Origin: Pararhizobium mangrovi
Lineage (GTDB): Bacteria > Pseudomonadota > Alphaproteobacteria > Rhizobiales > Rhizobiaceae
Assembly: GCF_006516965.1 (NCBI RefSeq)
Contig: NZ_VHLH01000008.1
Span: 1-64,000 of the forward strand
Direction: 5' to 3'
DNA length: 64,000 bases
The stretch's first letter is position 1. Each line of letters starts with the position of its first letter. The notes under the pieces were generated by a model. The model was not told the origin of the DNA. It was given only the letters and a program-made list of their open reading frames with translations, and made no database searches. A program made the translations under genes and the position numbers. Shown here one piece after another: positions 1-8,489 of this stretch.

Positions 1-85
1 TCCGGTCCCTCCCTGGACTCTGAAGTCTCACAACCTCAGCATCCCCGGTCCGGACCGGATGGACAACCTAATGAAAGCTCACACC

Positions 86-115
86 TAGAGCGCGTTCGTA
101 CGGGCCGGAAACGCT
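86..115 (+). repeat. Single arm related to the palindromic intergenic element
   Basis: The first 190 bases hold no gene I can support. This 30-base stretch starts TAGAGC and ends GGAAACGCT, with the same spacing as the arms of the inverted-repeat element near 27.75 and 28.0 kb. I see no matching inverted arm nearby, so it would be a solitary or decayed copy. The similarity is by eye only. Confidence 0.35.
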
Positions 116-190
116 GCTGTTGAAGCTTCGGCGCTCTTTGCGAGCCATGGGTATGTCACGCGGCGCCTTGCCGACCGGCTCCGCAAATCG

Positions 191-970
191 TTAGCCCGTG
201 CGGGAAGGAGGCGCCTCGACGGAAATCTCTCTGTCCCCTGGTGAAGCCATCCGGTTCGGCAAGGCGAACGTCCCATCGCGGGCGGAAAGTTTCTGATGGA
301 GGTGGACCATCAGGCTCGCCGCGAAGAGAGGCGTCAATAGGTTGAGGATCGGCACGGCAAGGAAACCCGCGATGACGAGGCCGGCGAGGAAGATCGTCGC
401 CGAATGGGTGCGCCGCATCGCCTTCACCTCGTCCTCGGGACGGTAGCGCATGGCGGCGAATTCGAAGAATGCGCGGCCGAGCAGATAGCCGTTGACGAGG
501 AAGAAGGCGAGGACGTTGATGCCTGGTACGAGAAGCAGGAGCAGCGCGACGAGGTTGCCGGCGACGACGACGCCGAAGAACCGGATCGTGTAGCCGATGG
601 CGGCGACGATCGGCAGCGCCTTGCCGACCGGCCCTTCGGGATAGTCCTCGCGCTCGATCACCTCCGCGACATCGTCGAGGAAGAGCCCGGCGACGATCGA
701 GGTTATCGGCGCGATCAGCAGCGCGAGCCCGAGCGCCAGGCCGATGCTCGCCACGATGCCGACGATCAGCCCGATCCAGCCGGTCCAGTCCGGAAGGTCC
801 GGCAGCAGCGAGCGGAGCGGCGGCAGCGCGAAATGGGTGAAGGCCGCCTCGAGGCCGAACCAGGCGCCGATCAACAGCAAGATCGTCAGGCCGAGCGTCT
901 TCCACAGGGCCGCGCGGGTTTCTTCGGCGAACAGATCGCGGCCGGCGAGCCGGATGGCGTCGAGGATCAT
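191..970 (-). CDS. CysZ-like / EI24-domain membrane protein
   Basis: This 259-residue integral membrane protein has about four to six hydrophobic segments (roughly residues 22-45, 65-95, 120-150 and 195-220) and a polar C-terminal tail. The layout and the LLLLVPGINVLAFFLVNGYLLGR region match the EI24/CysZ family. Characterised CysZ proteins mediate sulfate uptake for cysteine synthesis. No cysteine genes lie nearby, so the substrate is inferred from family only. The gene is divergent from the adenosine kinase gene, 108 bp away. The ATG is the only start that retains the full first amphipathic segment. Confidence 0.75.
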   Translation of the reverse strand: MILDAIRLAGRDLFAEETRAALWKTLGLTILLLIGAWFGLEAAFTHFALPPLRSLLPDLPDWTGWIGLIVGIVASIGLALGLALLIAPITSIVAGLFLDDVAEVIEREDYPEGPVGKALPIVAAIGYTIRFFGVVVAGNLVALLLLLVPGINVLAFFLVNGYLLGRAFFEFAAMRYRPEDEVKAMRRTHSATIFLAGLVIAGFLAVPILNLLTPLFAASLMVHLHQKLSARDGTFALPNRMASPGDREISVEAPPSRTG

Positions 971-1078
971 TCGACCTTCCCGAACGTTGACAGATCGATC
1001 CTATCTGGTGAGGAAGAGCAGGGTCCGCAAGCCGCGACCTTCCCATCCGCCGCGTGTTCCACCAATACGGAATCCCTC

Positions 1079-2071
1079 ATGAAGACATACGACGTCCTTT
1101 GCATCGGCAACGCCATCGTCGACGTCATCGCGAGCTGCGACGACGCCTTCCTTTCCGACAACGACATCATCAAGGGCGCGATGAACCTCGTCGATGCCGA
1201 GCGGGCCGAAGAACTCTACGGTCGCATGGGTCAGGCGGTCGAAAGTTCCGGCGGCTCGGCCGGCAACACCGCGGCCGGCCTTGCGAGCTTCGGCGCCAGG
1301 ACCGCCTATTTCGGCAAGATCGCCAAGGACCAGCTCGGCGACATCTACGCCCACGACATCCAGAGCCTCGGCGTCACCTTCAATTCCGCCCGGCTCGACG
1401 GTCCGCCGCCGACAGCGCGCTCGATGATCTTCGTCACGCCGGACGGCGAGCGTTCGATGAACACCTATCTCGGCGCCTGCGCGGAATTCGGCATGGAAGA
1501 CATCGACGAGACCATCGCCGCCGACAGCAAGGTCACGTATTTCGAAGGCTATCTCTGGGATCCGCCGCGCGCCAAGGACGCCATCCGCGCATGCGCGCGC
1601 ATGACCCACGAGGCCAAGGGCGAAATGGCGATGACGCTTTCCGATCCCTTCTGCGTGGGGCGCTACCGTGAGGAGTTCCTCGAACTCATGCGCTCGGGCA
1701 CGGTCGATATCGTCTTCGCCAACGAGGAAGAAGTCTGCTCGCTCTACGAGACCGGCGATTTCGACGACGCCGTCGCTCGGATCTCCGAGGATACGCGCGT
1801 CGCGGCCATCACCCGAAGCGAAAAGGGTTCGGTGATCGTCGGCGAGGGGCGCAAGGTCGAGGTTGCGGCGCACCCGATCGAAAAGCTCGTCGACACGACG
1901 GGAGCGGGCGACCTCTACGCCGCGGGCTTCCTCTACGGCTACACGCACGGCAAGGATTTCGAGACCTGCGGCAAGCTCGGCAGCCTGGCGGCCGGCCTCG
2001 TCATCCAGAAGATCGGCCCGCGCCTCGACAAGGCACTCTCGGACTCCGCCCGGGAGGCGGGAATTCTCTAG
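1079..2071 (+). CDS. Adenosine kinase, PfkB family
   Basis: This 330-residue carbohydrate/purine kinase would phosphorylate adenosine to AMP in the cytoplasm. It shows both PfkB signatures: a Gly-rich N-terminal motif GGSAGNTAAGLASFG near residue 57 and the C-terminal DTTGAGDLYAAGFLYG near residue 265, whose Asp is the catalytic base. Length and sequence resemble rhizobial proteins annotated as adenosine kinase, although PfkB kinases are easily confused at substrate level. The chosen ATG begins MKTYDVLCIGNA; the frame is open far upstream, but that is GC-rich antisense sequence. The TAG stop is the first triplet of a repeat-like sequence. Confidence 0.85.
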   Translation: MKTYDVLCIGNAIVDVIASCDDAFLSDNDIIKGAMNLVDAERAEELYGRMGQAVESSGGSAGNTAAGLASFGARTAYFGKIAKDQLGDIYAHDIQSLGVTFNSARLDGPPPTARSMIFVTPDGERSMNTYLGACAEFGMEDIDETIAADSKVTYFEGYLWDPPRAKDAIRACARMTHEAKGEMAMTLSDPFCVGRYREEFLELMRSGTVDIVFANEEEVCSLYETGDFDDAVARISEDTRVAAITRSEKGSVIVGEGRKVEVAAHPIEKLVDTTGAGDLYAAGFLYGYTHGKDFETCGKLGSLAAGLVIQKIGPRLDKALSDSAREAGIL

Positions 2072-2098
2072 CGCGGTTTATTGTTTTCCCGGAAACGC
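2069..2098 (+). repeat. Repeat-like sequence overlapping the adenosine kinase stop
   Basis: This stretch starts at the kinase TAG stop and contains GGTTTAT and CGGAAACGC, echoing the arm of the 27.75-28.0 kb palindromic element with a one-base spacing difference. It opens a 339-bp gene-free gap (2072-2410) that also contains two hairpins. Relationship to the other copies is inferred by eye. Confidence 0.3.
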
Positions 2099-2130
2099 CT
2101 TCGATGTCGCGCCCGCGCTGCATCGAAGGC
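2097..2130. repeat. 10-bp inverted repeat downstream of adenosine kinase
   Basis: The arms GCCTTCGATG (2097-2106) and CATCGAAGGC (2121-2130) are perfect reverse complements around a 14-base GC-rich loop. No T-tract follows, so this is either a factor-dependent 3-prime end structure or part of a palindromic intergenic element. A second GCCTTCGATG occurs near 2216, which favours repeat DNA. Confidence 0.5.
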
Positions 2131-2157
2131 GAGATCCTCCAAAGAAAGCCTCTCTTT

Positions 2158-2174
2158 CTCGGGCTCGACCCGAG
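2158..2174. repeat. CTCGGG/CCCGAG hairpin, alphaproteobacterial palindrome type
   Basis: The sequence CTCGGGCTCGACCCGAG is a 6-bp stem with a 5-base loop, followed by GATC. From memory, near-identical hairpins of the form CCTCGGG-CCCGAGG recur in intergenic DNA of many Alphaproteobacteria. It lies in the gap between two convergent genes. Confidence 0.5.
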
Positions 2175-2410
2175 GATCACGCGGGAGAGGGCGGCCGGTC
2201 TTTCGACAGGCTTTGCCTTCGATGCCGTGCGGCAGCGACATCGCCGACATTTCCATTCAAGAATGAACCGCCCGCGAACCGGTTCGCATGCCGAACTCCG
2301 ACTGCGTTGGCGATATCGGCGCACTTCGCTGCTGTAGGGCTGCTGTAGGTACGCGAATGAAGAAAGACCCGACGCCGGAAAGGCGGCGGGTCAAACGACT
2401 GCCGGCGGCG

Positions 2411-5059
2411 CTATCCGGCAAGCGTGCGATCGACGATGTCGCGCACGTCGCTCGAAAGCTTGTCGGCCGCGGCGATGCGTTCGAGAGCCGCGCGGGCATG
2501 CCGGCGCCGGCCTTCCTCGAGCGAGCGCCAGGAGCGCATGGTCGTCAGGAGCCGTGCCGCGACCTGCGGGTTGCGACCGTCGATCGCCAGCACCTCGTCC
2601 GCGAGGAAGGCGAAGCCTGCTCCGTCCGCCCGGTTGAAGCCGGTCGGATTGCCGGCGGCAAAGGCGCCGATCAGCGCACGCACGCGGTTGGGATTGGACC
2701 GCGAGAAGTGCTCGCCTTCCATCAGCATGCGCACCCGCTCGAGCGTCGCCGCACCCGGCGCCGTCGCCTGCGCGGAAAGCCACTTGTCGATGACGAGCGG
2801 GGTATCGTGGAAGCGCTCCTCGAAGGTCGCCAGTGCCGCATTCGCCCCTTCGCTCTCCGGGAAGAAATGGGCAAGAAGCAGAAGCGGCTGGCTGAGGTCC
2901 GTCATGTTGTCGGCCGCCGCGAAAGCTTCGTTCGCGCGTGCCGGCGAAGCGTCCGCGAGCGAAAGATAGGTCATCAGCGCGTGCCGGAACGCGCGCTTGC
3001 CCGCACTCGCGGCATCGGGGCTGTAGGCGCCGGGCGTCTCCATGGTGTCGGCAAGGCGTGCGAAGATTTCCGCGCCCGTCTTGCCGATCACCGTCTGGAC
3101 TGCCCGTCGCGCGGCGAAGATCGCATCGGGGTCGATGTCGTTGCCGATCTCGCGGGCGATGTCGTTTTCGCCGGGCAGCGCCAGTGCTTGCGCGCGGAAC
3201 GCGGGTTCGAGCGTCTCGTCCTCGGCCGTCGCGATCATCGTCTCGGCGAGCGCCGGATCGACGTCGACCGTGCCGCCCGCGCGTTCCTTCGCCACGGCCT
3301 CGACGAGGACGCGCATGGCGTAGGCGTTAAGCGCCTGCCAGCGGGCGAAGGGGTCGCTCTCGTGGCGGGCAAGATGGGCAAGGTCGGCCGGCGCCTGTTC
3401 GAAATGCACGTTGATCGGCGCGCAGAAGCCGCGGTTGAGCGAAAGCACCGGCCGTGCGGAAACGCCGTCGAACTGGACGGTCTGGCTGCGCTGGGTGAGA
3501 TGCAGGACGTCGTCGGTGACGCGGGCGCCGGTGACGGACGTCGGCTCGGCTTCGCTGCCGTCGGGCAGCACGAGGCCGAAGCGCAGCGGAATGTGCATCA
3601 CGTCCTTCTTCGCCTGGCCGGGCGTTGCAGGCACGCTCTGCTCGAAGCTTGCGGTGAAGCGACGGCTGCCCGGATCCCAGACGGTCGAGACGCTGACGAC
3701 GGGTGTGCCGGCCTGGTCGTACCAGAGGCGGAACTGTCCGAGATCGAACCCGGTCGCGTCCTCGAAGCAGGCGAGGAAGTCCTCGATGGTCGCCGCCTCG
3801 CCGTCGTGGCGGTCGAAATAAAGGTCCATGCCCTTGCGGAAACCGTCTTCGCCGAGGAGCGTCGCGATCATGCGCACGACCTCCGAACCCTTCTCGTAGA
3901 CCGTGGCCGTGTAGAAGTTCGAAATTTCGCGGTAGCGGTCGGGCCGCACTGGATGGGCGAGCGGGCCGGCGTCCTCGGGAAACTGATGGGCCTTGAGAAG
4001 CCGCACCTCGGCAATGCGCTTGACGGGCCGGGAACGCTGGTCCGCGGAGAATTCGTGGTCGCGATAGACCGTCAGCCCTTCCTTGAGGCAGAGCTGGAAC
4101 CAGTCCCGGCAGGTGATGCGGTTGCCCGTCCAGTTGTGGAAGTATTCGTGGGCGATGATCGCCTCGATGTTGGCGTAGTCCGCATCGGTCGCGATCTCGG
4201 GATCGGCGAGCACGTACTTGTCGTTGAAGACGTTGAGTCCCTTGTTCTCCATCGCGCCCATGTTGAAGTCCGAGACGGCGACGATCATGAAGATGTCGAG
4301 GTCGTATTCGCGTCCGAAGCGCTCCTCGTCCCAGCGCATGGAGCGCTTGAGCGAATCCATCGCGTAGGCCGCGCGTGCCTCCTTGCCGTGCTCGACATAG
4401 ATCTTCAGCGCCACTTCGCGGCCCGAAGCCGTGGTGAAATCGTCTTCGAGAACGCCGAGATCGCCGGCGACAAGGGCGAAGAGGTAGCTCGGCTTGGGGT
4501 GCGGGTCGTGCCACACCGCATAGTGGCGACCTTCGCCGAGATCGCCCGTCTCGATGCAGTTGCCGTTGGCAAGCAACAGCGGCGCGCTTTCGCGATCGGC
4601 CTCGATGCGCGTCGTATAGACGGCGAGCACGTCCGGCCGGTCGGGAAAGAAGGTGATCCGCCGGAAGCCTTCCGCCTCGCATTGGGTCGTATAGACGCCG
4701 GACGAGCGGTAGAGACCCATCAACTGCGTATTGCGTTCCGGTGCGATCTCGCTCGTGATGGTGAGCGAGAAGGCCGCCTGGCCCGGAAGGTTGGAAAGGC
4801 GCAGCCCGTTCCCGGTCTCCGCGACGTCTTCCTCCGCCATCGTCTGGCCGTCGACGGATACGCTCTTCAGCTCCACCTCGTCCCCGTCGAGGACGAAGGG
4901 CGCGTCCGGCGAGACGCCGGGGCGACGGCGCACGGTCAGCGTCGAAACCACCTCGGTGCGTTCGGGATCGAGGCGGAAGGTGAGGTCCACCGCGTCGACG
5001 ATGAAATCGCTCTCGCGATAGTCGGAGAGTTGGAACGTCGTGCCGGTTTCGGTGCGCAT
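2411..5059 (-). CDS. pepN: Aminopeptidase N (M1 zinc metallopeptidase)
   Basis: This 882-residue cytosolic aminopeptidase would release N-terminal residues from peptides. The exopeptidase motif GAMEN is at residues 268-272 and the zinc motif HEYFHNW starts at residue 304, with the downstream Glu ligand in LKEGLTVYRDHEF. Length matches the proteobacterial PepN family (about 870-885). The start is the ATG of MRTETGTTFQLSDY; the longer open frame upstream crosses the neighbouring transporter gene and is spurious. It is convergent with adenosine kinase and 92 bp downstream of a same-strand EamA gene, so it might be co-transcribed with it. Confidence 0.97.
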   Translation of the reverse strand: MRTETGTTFQLSDYRESDFIVDAVDLTFRLDPERTEVVSTLTVRRRPGVSPDAPFVLDGDEVELKSVSVDGQTMAEEDVAETGNGLRLSNLPGQAAFSLTITSEIAPERNTQLMGLYRSSGVYTTQCEAEGFRRITFFPDRPDVLAVYTTRIEADRESAPLLLANGNCIETGDLGEGRHYAVWHDPHPKPSYLFALVAGDLGVLEDDFTTASGREVALKIYVEHGKEARAAYAMDSLKRSMRWDEERFGREYDLDIFMIVAVSDFNMGAMENKGLNVFNDKYVLADPEIATDADYANIEAIIAHEYFHNWTGNRITCRDWFQLCLKEGLTVYRDHEFSADQRSRPVKRIAEVRLLKAHQFPEDAGPLAHPVRPDRYREISNFYTATVYEKGSEVVRMIATLLGEDGFRKGMDLYFDRHDGEAATIEDFLACFEDATGFDLGQFRLWYDQAGTPVVSVSTVWDPGSRRFTASFEQSVPATPGQAKKDVMHIPLRFGLVLPDGSEAEPTSVTGARVTDDVLHLTQRSQTVQFDGVSARPVLSLNRGFCAPINVHFEQAPADLAHLARHESDPFARWQALNAYAMRVLVEAVAKERAGGTVDVDPALAETMIATAEDETLEPAFRAQALALPGENDIAREIGNDIDPDAIFAARRAVQTVIGKTGAEIFARLADTMETPGAYSPDAASAGKRAFRHALMTYLSLADASPARANEAFAAADNMTDLSQPLLLLAHFFPESEGANAALATFEERFHDTPLVIDKWLSAQATAPGAATLERVRMLMEGEHFSRSNPNRVRALIGAFAAGNPTGFNRADGAGFAFLADEVLAIDGRNPQVAARLLTTMRSWRSLEEGRRRHARAALERIAAADKLSSDVRDIVDRTLAG

Positions 5060-5151
5060 GGTACCTCGTTTTCTAAGGCGGTTGTTGTCGTTTCGGTCCG
5101 CTTCAGGCCGGTCGTGGTGTAAACTCCCTGACAGGCGATGCAACCCGGCCT

Positions 5152-6066
5152 TCAGGCTTTCGCTTCGCCGGCGATGGCCGCCTTGCGTCGCGTATCGCGA
5201 TGGACGGTGTATAGCGCCGAACCCACGACGATGACCGCGCCGATACCGGTAAAGAGATCTGGAACCTCGCCGAAGGCATAGAAGCCGAGAAGGACGGCGA
5301 AAATCAGTCTGAGATAGTCGAAGATCGCCATCACCGATGCTTCGCCTTCCTTGTACGCCATGATGTTGGCCATCTGGCTGACATAGCCGACCGCGCCGAC
5401 GCCGACGAGGGCGAACCATTCGGATGGCGTCGGCGGCTGCCAGTAATAGATCGCGGGTCCGGCGACCGCGAGACCGAGAAAGATCGCCTGATAGGTCAGG
5501 ATCGTCAGCGGCGTATCCGTGCGCGCCATATACCGGATGATGACCATGACGAAGCCGGCCGCGAGCGCTCCGACGACGGCGAGAACGCTGTAGACCGAAA
5601 ACTCGCCGGTGCCGGGATGGGCCATGACGATGACGCCGGCGAAGCCGACGACGACCGCCATCCAGCGACGCCAGCCGACGACTTCGCCGAGCAGCACGAT
5701 AGCGAAGATCGTCGTGAAGAAGCTCTTCGAAAAGGCGATCGCCGTCGCGTTGGCGAGCGGCAGGTGAACCAGCGCGCCGAAGCCGCAGACCATCGCGACG
5801 ATGGCTGCGACGACGCGCAGGAACTGCAGTCCGGGATTGCGCGTGGCGAGCGAGCCGGGAAAGCTGCGCACGACGGCGGGCGCGACGATGATGGTCATGA
5901 CGACCTGGCGCACGAGAAGGATCTGGATGACCGGCAGTCCCTGGCCGGCGAACTTGATGAGCGCCGCCATGACCGAATAGAGGCTCGCTGCCACGACCAT
6001 GAAAAGCGCGCCGCGCGCATTGCCGGAAAGGCTGCGAAACCAGACTTGCGTACTCGCTCTCGACAT
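5152..6066 (-). CDS. EamA/DMT-family transporter
   Basis: This 304-residue inner-membrane protein contains two EamA repeats of about five hydrophobic segments each, the drug/metabolite transporter layout. The substrate cannot be read from sequence. I chose the ATG at MSRASTQVWFRSL, preceded by a G-rich patch; an in-frame ATG at 6102 would add 12 residues. The gene is divergent from the molybdenum hydroxylase gene at 6155. A second EamA gene follows that enzyme on the other strand, so the enzyme is flanked by two related exporters. Confidence 0.85.
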   Translation of the reverse strand: MSRASTQVWFRSLSGNARGALFMVVAASLYSVMAALIKFAGQGLPVIQILLVRQVVMTIIVAPAVVRSFPGSLATRNPGLQFLRVVAAIVAMVCGFGALVHLPLANATAIAFSKSFFTTIFAIVLLGEVVGWRRWMAVVVGFAGVIVMAHPGTGEFSVYSVLAVVGALAAGFVMVIIRYMARTDTPLTILTYQAIFLGLAVAGPAIYYWQPPTPSEWFALVGVGAVGYVSQMANIMAYKEGEASVMAIFDYLRLIFAVLLGFYAFGEVPDLFTGIGAVIVVGSALYTVHRDTRRKAAIAGEAKA

Positions 6067-6154
6067 TTCGCCCCGCGGGTTTAAGCTCGGGTATCGAACC
6101 ATGGCCGCTTGCTGCGGCCACGACCTCATCCGACGACAACCTACAGGCTTGGGA

Positions 6155-8452
6155 ATGAATATCGCTACACCGAAGTTCGGCGTTGGTGCCTCCGCACTGC
6201 GCAAGGAGGATATGCCGCTCGTCACCGGTCGTGGCCGATACACCGACGATGTCCATCCCGAAGGCACGCTTTCGGCCTACGTGGTGCGTTCGCCGTATTC
6301 CGCCGCCCGTTTCACGATCACCTCGACCGAGGCAGCGAAGGCGGCCGACGGTGTGCATCTGGTGCTGACGGCGGCTGACATTCCCCATATCGGCCCGATG
6401 AAGTGCCAGGGTGTCGCCACGCAGCCGGACGGCAGCAAGCATGCCGTGCGCGAGATGCCCGTTCTTTGCGAAAGCGCGGTGCGCCTCGTCGGAGACGCCG
6501 TCGCCTTCGTCGTCGCCGATACGCAGGCGCTGGCGCGCGACGCCTCCGAACTGATCGAGATCGAATGGGAAATGGGCGAGGGCATCGCCGAAACCGCGGG
6601 CGCCCTGGCCGAGGACGCACCGCTCGTCTGGCCGGAGCTCGGCACCAACCGTGCCTATACCTACAAGATCGGCGACGAACGCGCGACCGAGCAGGCCTTC
6701 GCCGACGCCGCGCATGTGAGCCGGATCGCCTTTACCAACCAGCGGCTGATCTCGAACTACATGGAAACGCGCGCCTCGCTCGGCGAGTACGACGCCGAGC
6801 GCGACCGCTTCACGCTGACGACCGGGACGCAAGGGGTGCACGGCGTGCGCGATACGCTCGCCAAGGACAATTTCTCCATCGACGCGGAAAAGGTACGCGT
6901 CGTCACCAACGACGTCGGCGGCGGCTTCGGCACGAAGGCCTTCAACTACCGCGAAAATCCGCTGGTCCTCGAAGCGGCCAAGCGTCTCGGCCGGCCGGTG
7001 AAGTGGGTCGGCGACCGTACGGAGCACTTCCTCGTCGACGCGCATGGGCGCGACAACGTCGTCGTCGCGGAAATGGCGATGGACGCCGAAGGGCGCTTTC
7101 TCGGCCTGAAGATCGACCTCAAGGCCAATCTCGGCGCCTATTGCGGCCAGTTCGGCCCGATGATCCCGGTTATCGGCACCTCGATGACGACGGGCCTCTA
7201 CGATATCGCCAACATCGACGTGACGGTGACCGGCGTCTATACGAACACGACACCGGTGGACGCCTATCGCGGCGCCGGACGCCCGGAAGCCGCCTTCCTG
7301 ATCGAACGCCTCGCCGACACCTGCGCGCGCGATCTCGGCTTGCCGGTGGAGGAAATCCGCCGCAAGAACTTCATCCGGCCGGACCAGTTTCCCTACAAGA
7401 CGGCGACGGGTCGCACCTACGACGTCGGCGAGTTCGACGGCCACATGACGCGCGCCATGGAATGTGCCGATTGGGCGGGCTTCGAAGAGCGCGCCGAGGA
7501 AGCGAAGGGCCGAGGCAGGCTGCGCGGCATCGGCATGGCGACCTATATCGAGGCCTGCGCCTTCGCCGGCTCCGAGGCCGCCAATCTCGAGCTCAACGAG
7601 GACGGCACGGTCACGCTCTATATCGGCACGCAGACGAACGGGCAGGGCCATTCCACCGCCTACAGCCAGTTCATCGCCGACAAGATCGGCATCGATTTCG
7701 ACCGGATCATCGTCCACCAGGGCGACACCGACCGCCTCGCGAAGGGCGGCGGCACGGGCGGCTCGCGCTCGATCCCGCTTGGCGGCGTCTCCGTCGCCAA
7801 GGCCAGCGACAGCCTGGCGGAAAAGATGCGCAAGGTCGCAGCCGACGAACTGGAGGCTTCCGCGGCCGATATCGAACTGGTCGACGGCGAGGCCCGCATC
7901 GTCGGCACCGACCGCACCATGACCTATGCCGACCTCGCGAAGGCAGCCTCCATGGAGGACCGCAAGGCCGATGCCGAGATCGTACAAGACGAGGCGACCT
8001 ATCCGAACGGCACGCATATCTGCGAGATCGAGATCGATCCGGAGACCGGCACCAGCGAGATCGTCGCCTACACGATCGTCGACGATTTCGGCGTGACCGT
8101 GAACCCGACCCTTCTCCTCGGCCAGGTTCACGGCGGCGCGGTTCAAGGAATCGGCCAGGCGCTGAGCGAGGAGGCCGTACACGCCGAGGACGGCCAGCTC
8201 GTGACCGCGTCCTTCCAGGACTACACGATGCCGCGTGCGGAAGGTCTGCCGAACTTTACCTTCGAGACCCGCAACGTGCCGTCAACGACGAACGCGCTCG
8301 GCATCAAGGGCGCAGGCGAGGCGGCAACGATCGGATCGACGCCGGCGACGCTGAACGCCGTCGTCGACGCTCTCTATCGCGCACGCGGACTGACCGACAT
8401 CGCCATGCCGGCCACGCCGCAGCGCATCTGGAACGCGCTCAACGCCGTTTGA
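6155..8452 (+). CDS. Molybdenum hydroxylase large subunit, CoxL form II-like
   Basis: This 765-residue protein belongs to the xanthine dehydrogenase/aldehyde oxidase large-subunit family, which carries the molybdopterin cytosine dinucleotide cofactor. It has the N-terminal aldehyde-oxidase a/b hammerhead (about 20-130) and the form II loop AYRGAGRPEAAF near residue 370, not the AYRCSFR of true CO dehydrogenase. The catalytic-Glu region GIKGAGEAATIGS is near residue 720. Enzymes of this type need a 2Fe-2S subunit and an FAD subunit, yet none is adjacent. It must borrow partners encoded elsewhere or work in an unusual complex. The start is ATG (MNIATPKFGVGAS). Confidence 0.9.
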   Translation: MNIATPKFGVGASALRKEDMPLVTGRGRYTDDVHPEGTLSAYVVRSPYSAARFTITSTEAAKAADGVHLVLTAADIPHIGPMKCQGVATQPDGSKHAVREMPVLCESAVRLVGDAVAFVVADTQALARDASELIEIEWEMGEGIAETAGALAEDAPLVWPELGTNRAYTYKIGDERATEQAFADAAHVSRIAFTNQRLISNYMETRASLGEYDAERDRFTLTTGTQGVHGVRDTLAKDNFSIDAEKVRVVTNDVGGGFGTKAFNYRENPLVLEAAKRLGRPVKWVGDRTEHFLVDAHGRDNVVVAEMAMDAEGRFLGLKIDLKANLGAYCGQFGPMIPVIGTSMTTGLYDIANIDVTVTGVYTNTTPVDAYRGAGRPEAAFLIERLADTCARDLGLPVEEIRRKNFIRPDQFPYKTATGRTYDVGEFDGHMTRAMECADWAGFEERAEEAKGRGRLRGIGMATYIEACAFAGSEAANLELNEDGTVTLYIGTQTNGQGHSTAYSQFIADKIGIDFDRIIVHQGDTDRLAKGGGTGGSRSIPLGGVSVAKASDSLAEKMRKVAADELEASAADIELVDGEARIVGTDRTMTYADLAKAASMEDRKADAEIVQDEATYPNGTHICEIEIDPETGTSEIVAYTIVDDFGVTVNPTLLLGQVHGGAVQGIGQALSEEAVHAEDGQLVTASFQDYTMPRAEGLPNFTFETRNVPSTTNALGIKGAGEAATIGSTPATLNAVVDALYRARGLTDIAMPATPQRIWNALNAV

Positions 8453-8489
8453 GCGGTCTTTTTCGTACCGGTTTCAACCGGCAGGGCGC

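Noticed and set aside
404-1078. Long 5-prime extension of the adenosine kinase frame
   Set aside because: It lies antisense to the CysZ-like gene, has composition typical of high-GC shadow frames, and the kinase family begins at the ATG at 1079.
2288-5122. 944-codon open frame on the plus strand opposite pepN
   Set aside because: Antisense shadow of a clearly identified aminopeptidase N; the translation is Arg/Gly/Val-rich without any domain.
6155-8452. True aerobic CO dehydrogenase large subunit
   Set aside because: The active-site loop is AYRGAGR (form II), not the AYRCSFR of form I enzymes, and coxS/coxM are absent.
8466-8486. Terminator between the molybdenum hydroxylase and the EamA gene
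   Set aside because: A CCGG-TTTCAA-CCGG hairpin exists, but the T-run precedes the stem on the plus strand and the downstream gene is probably co-transcribed.
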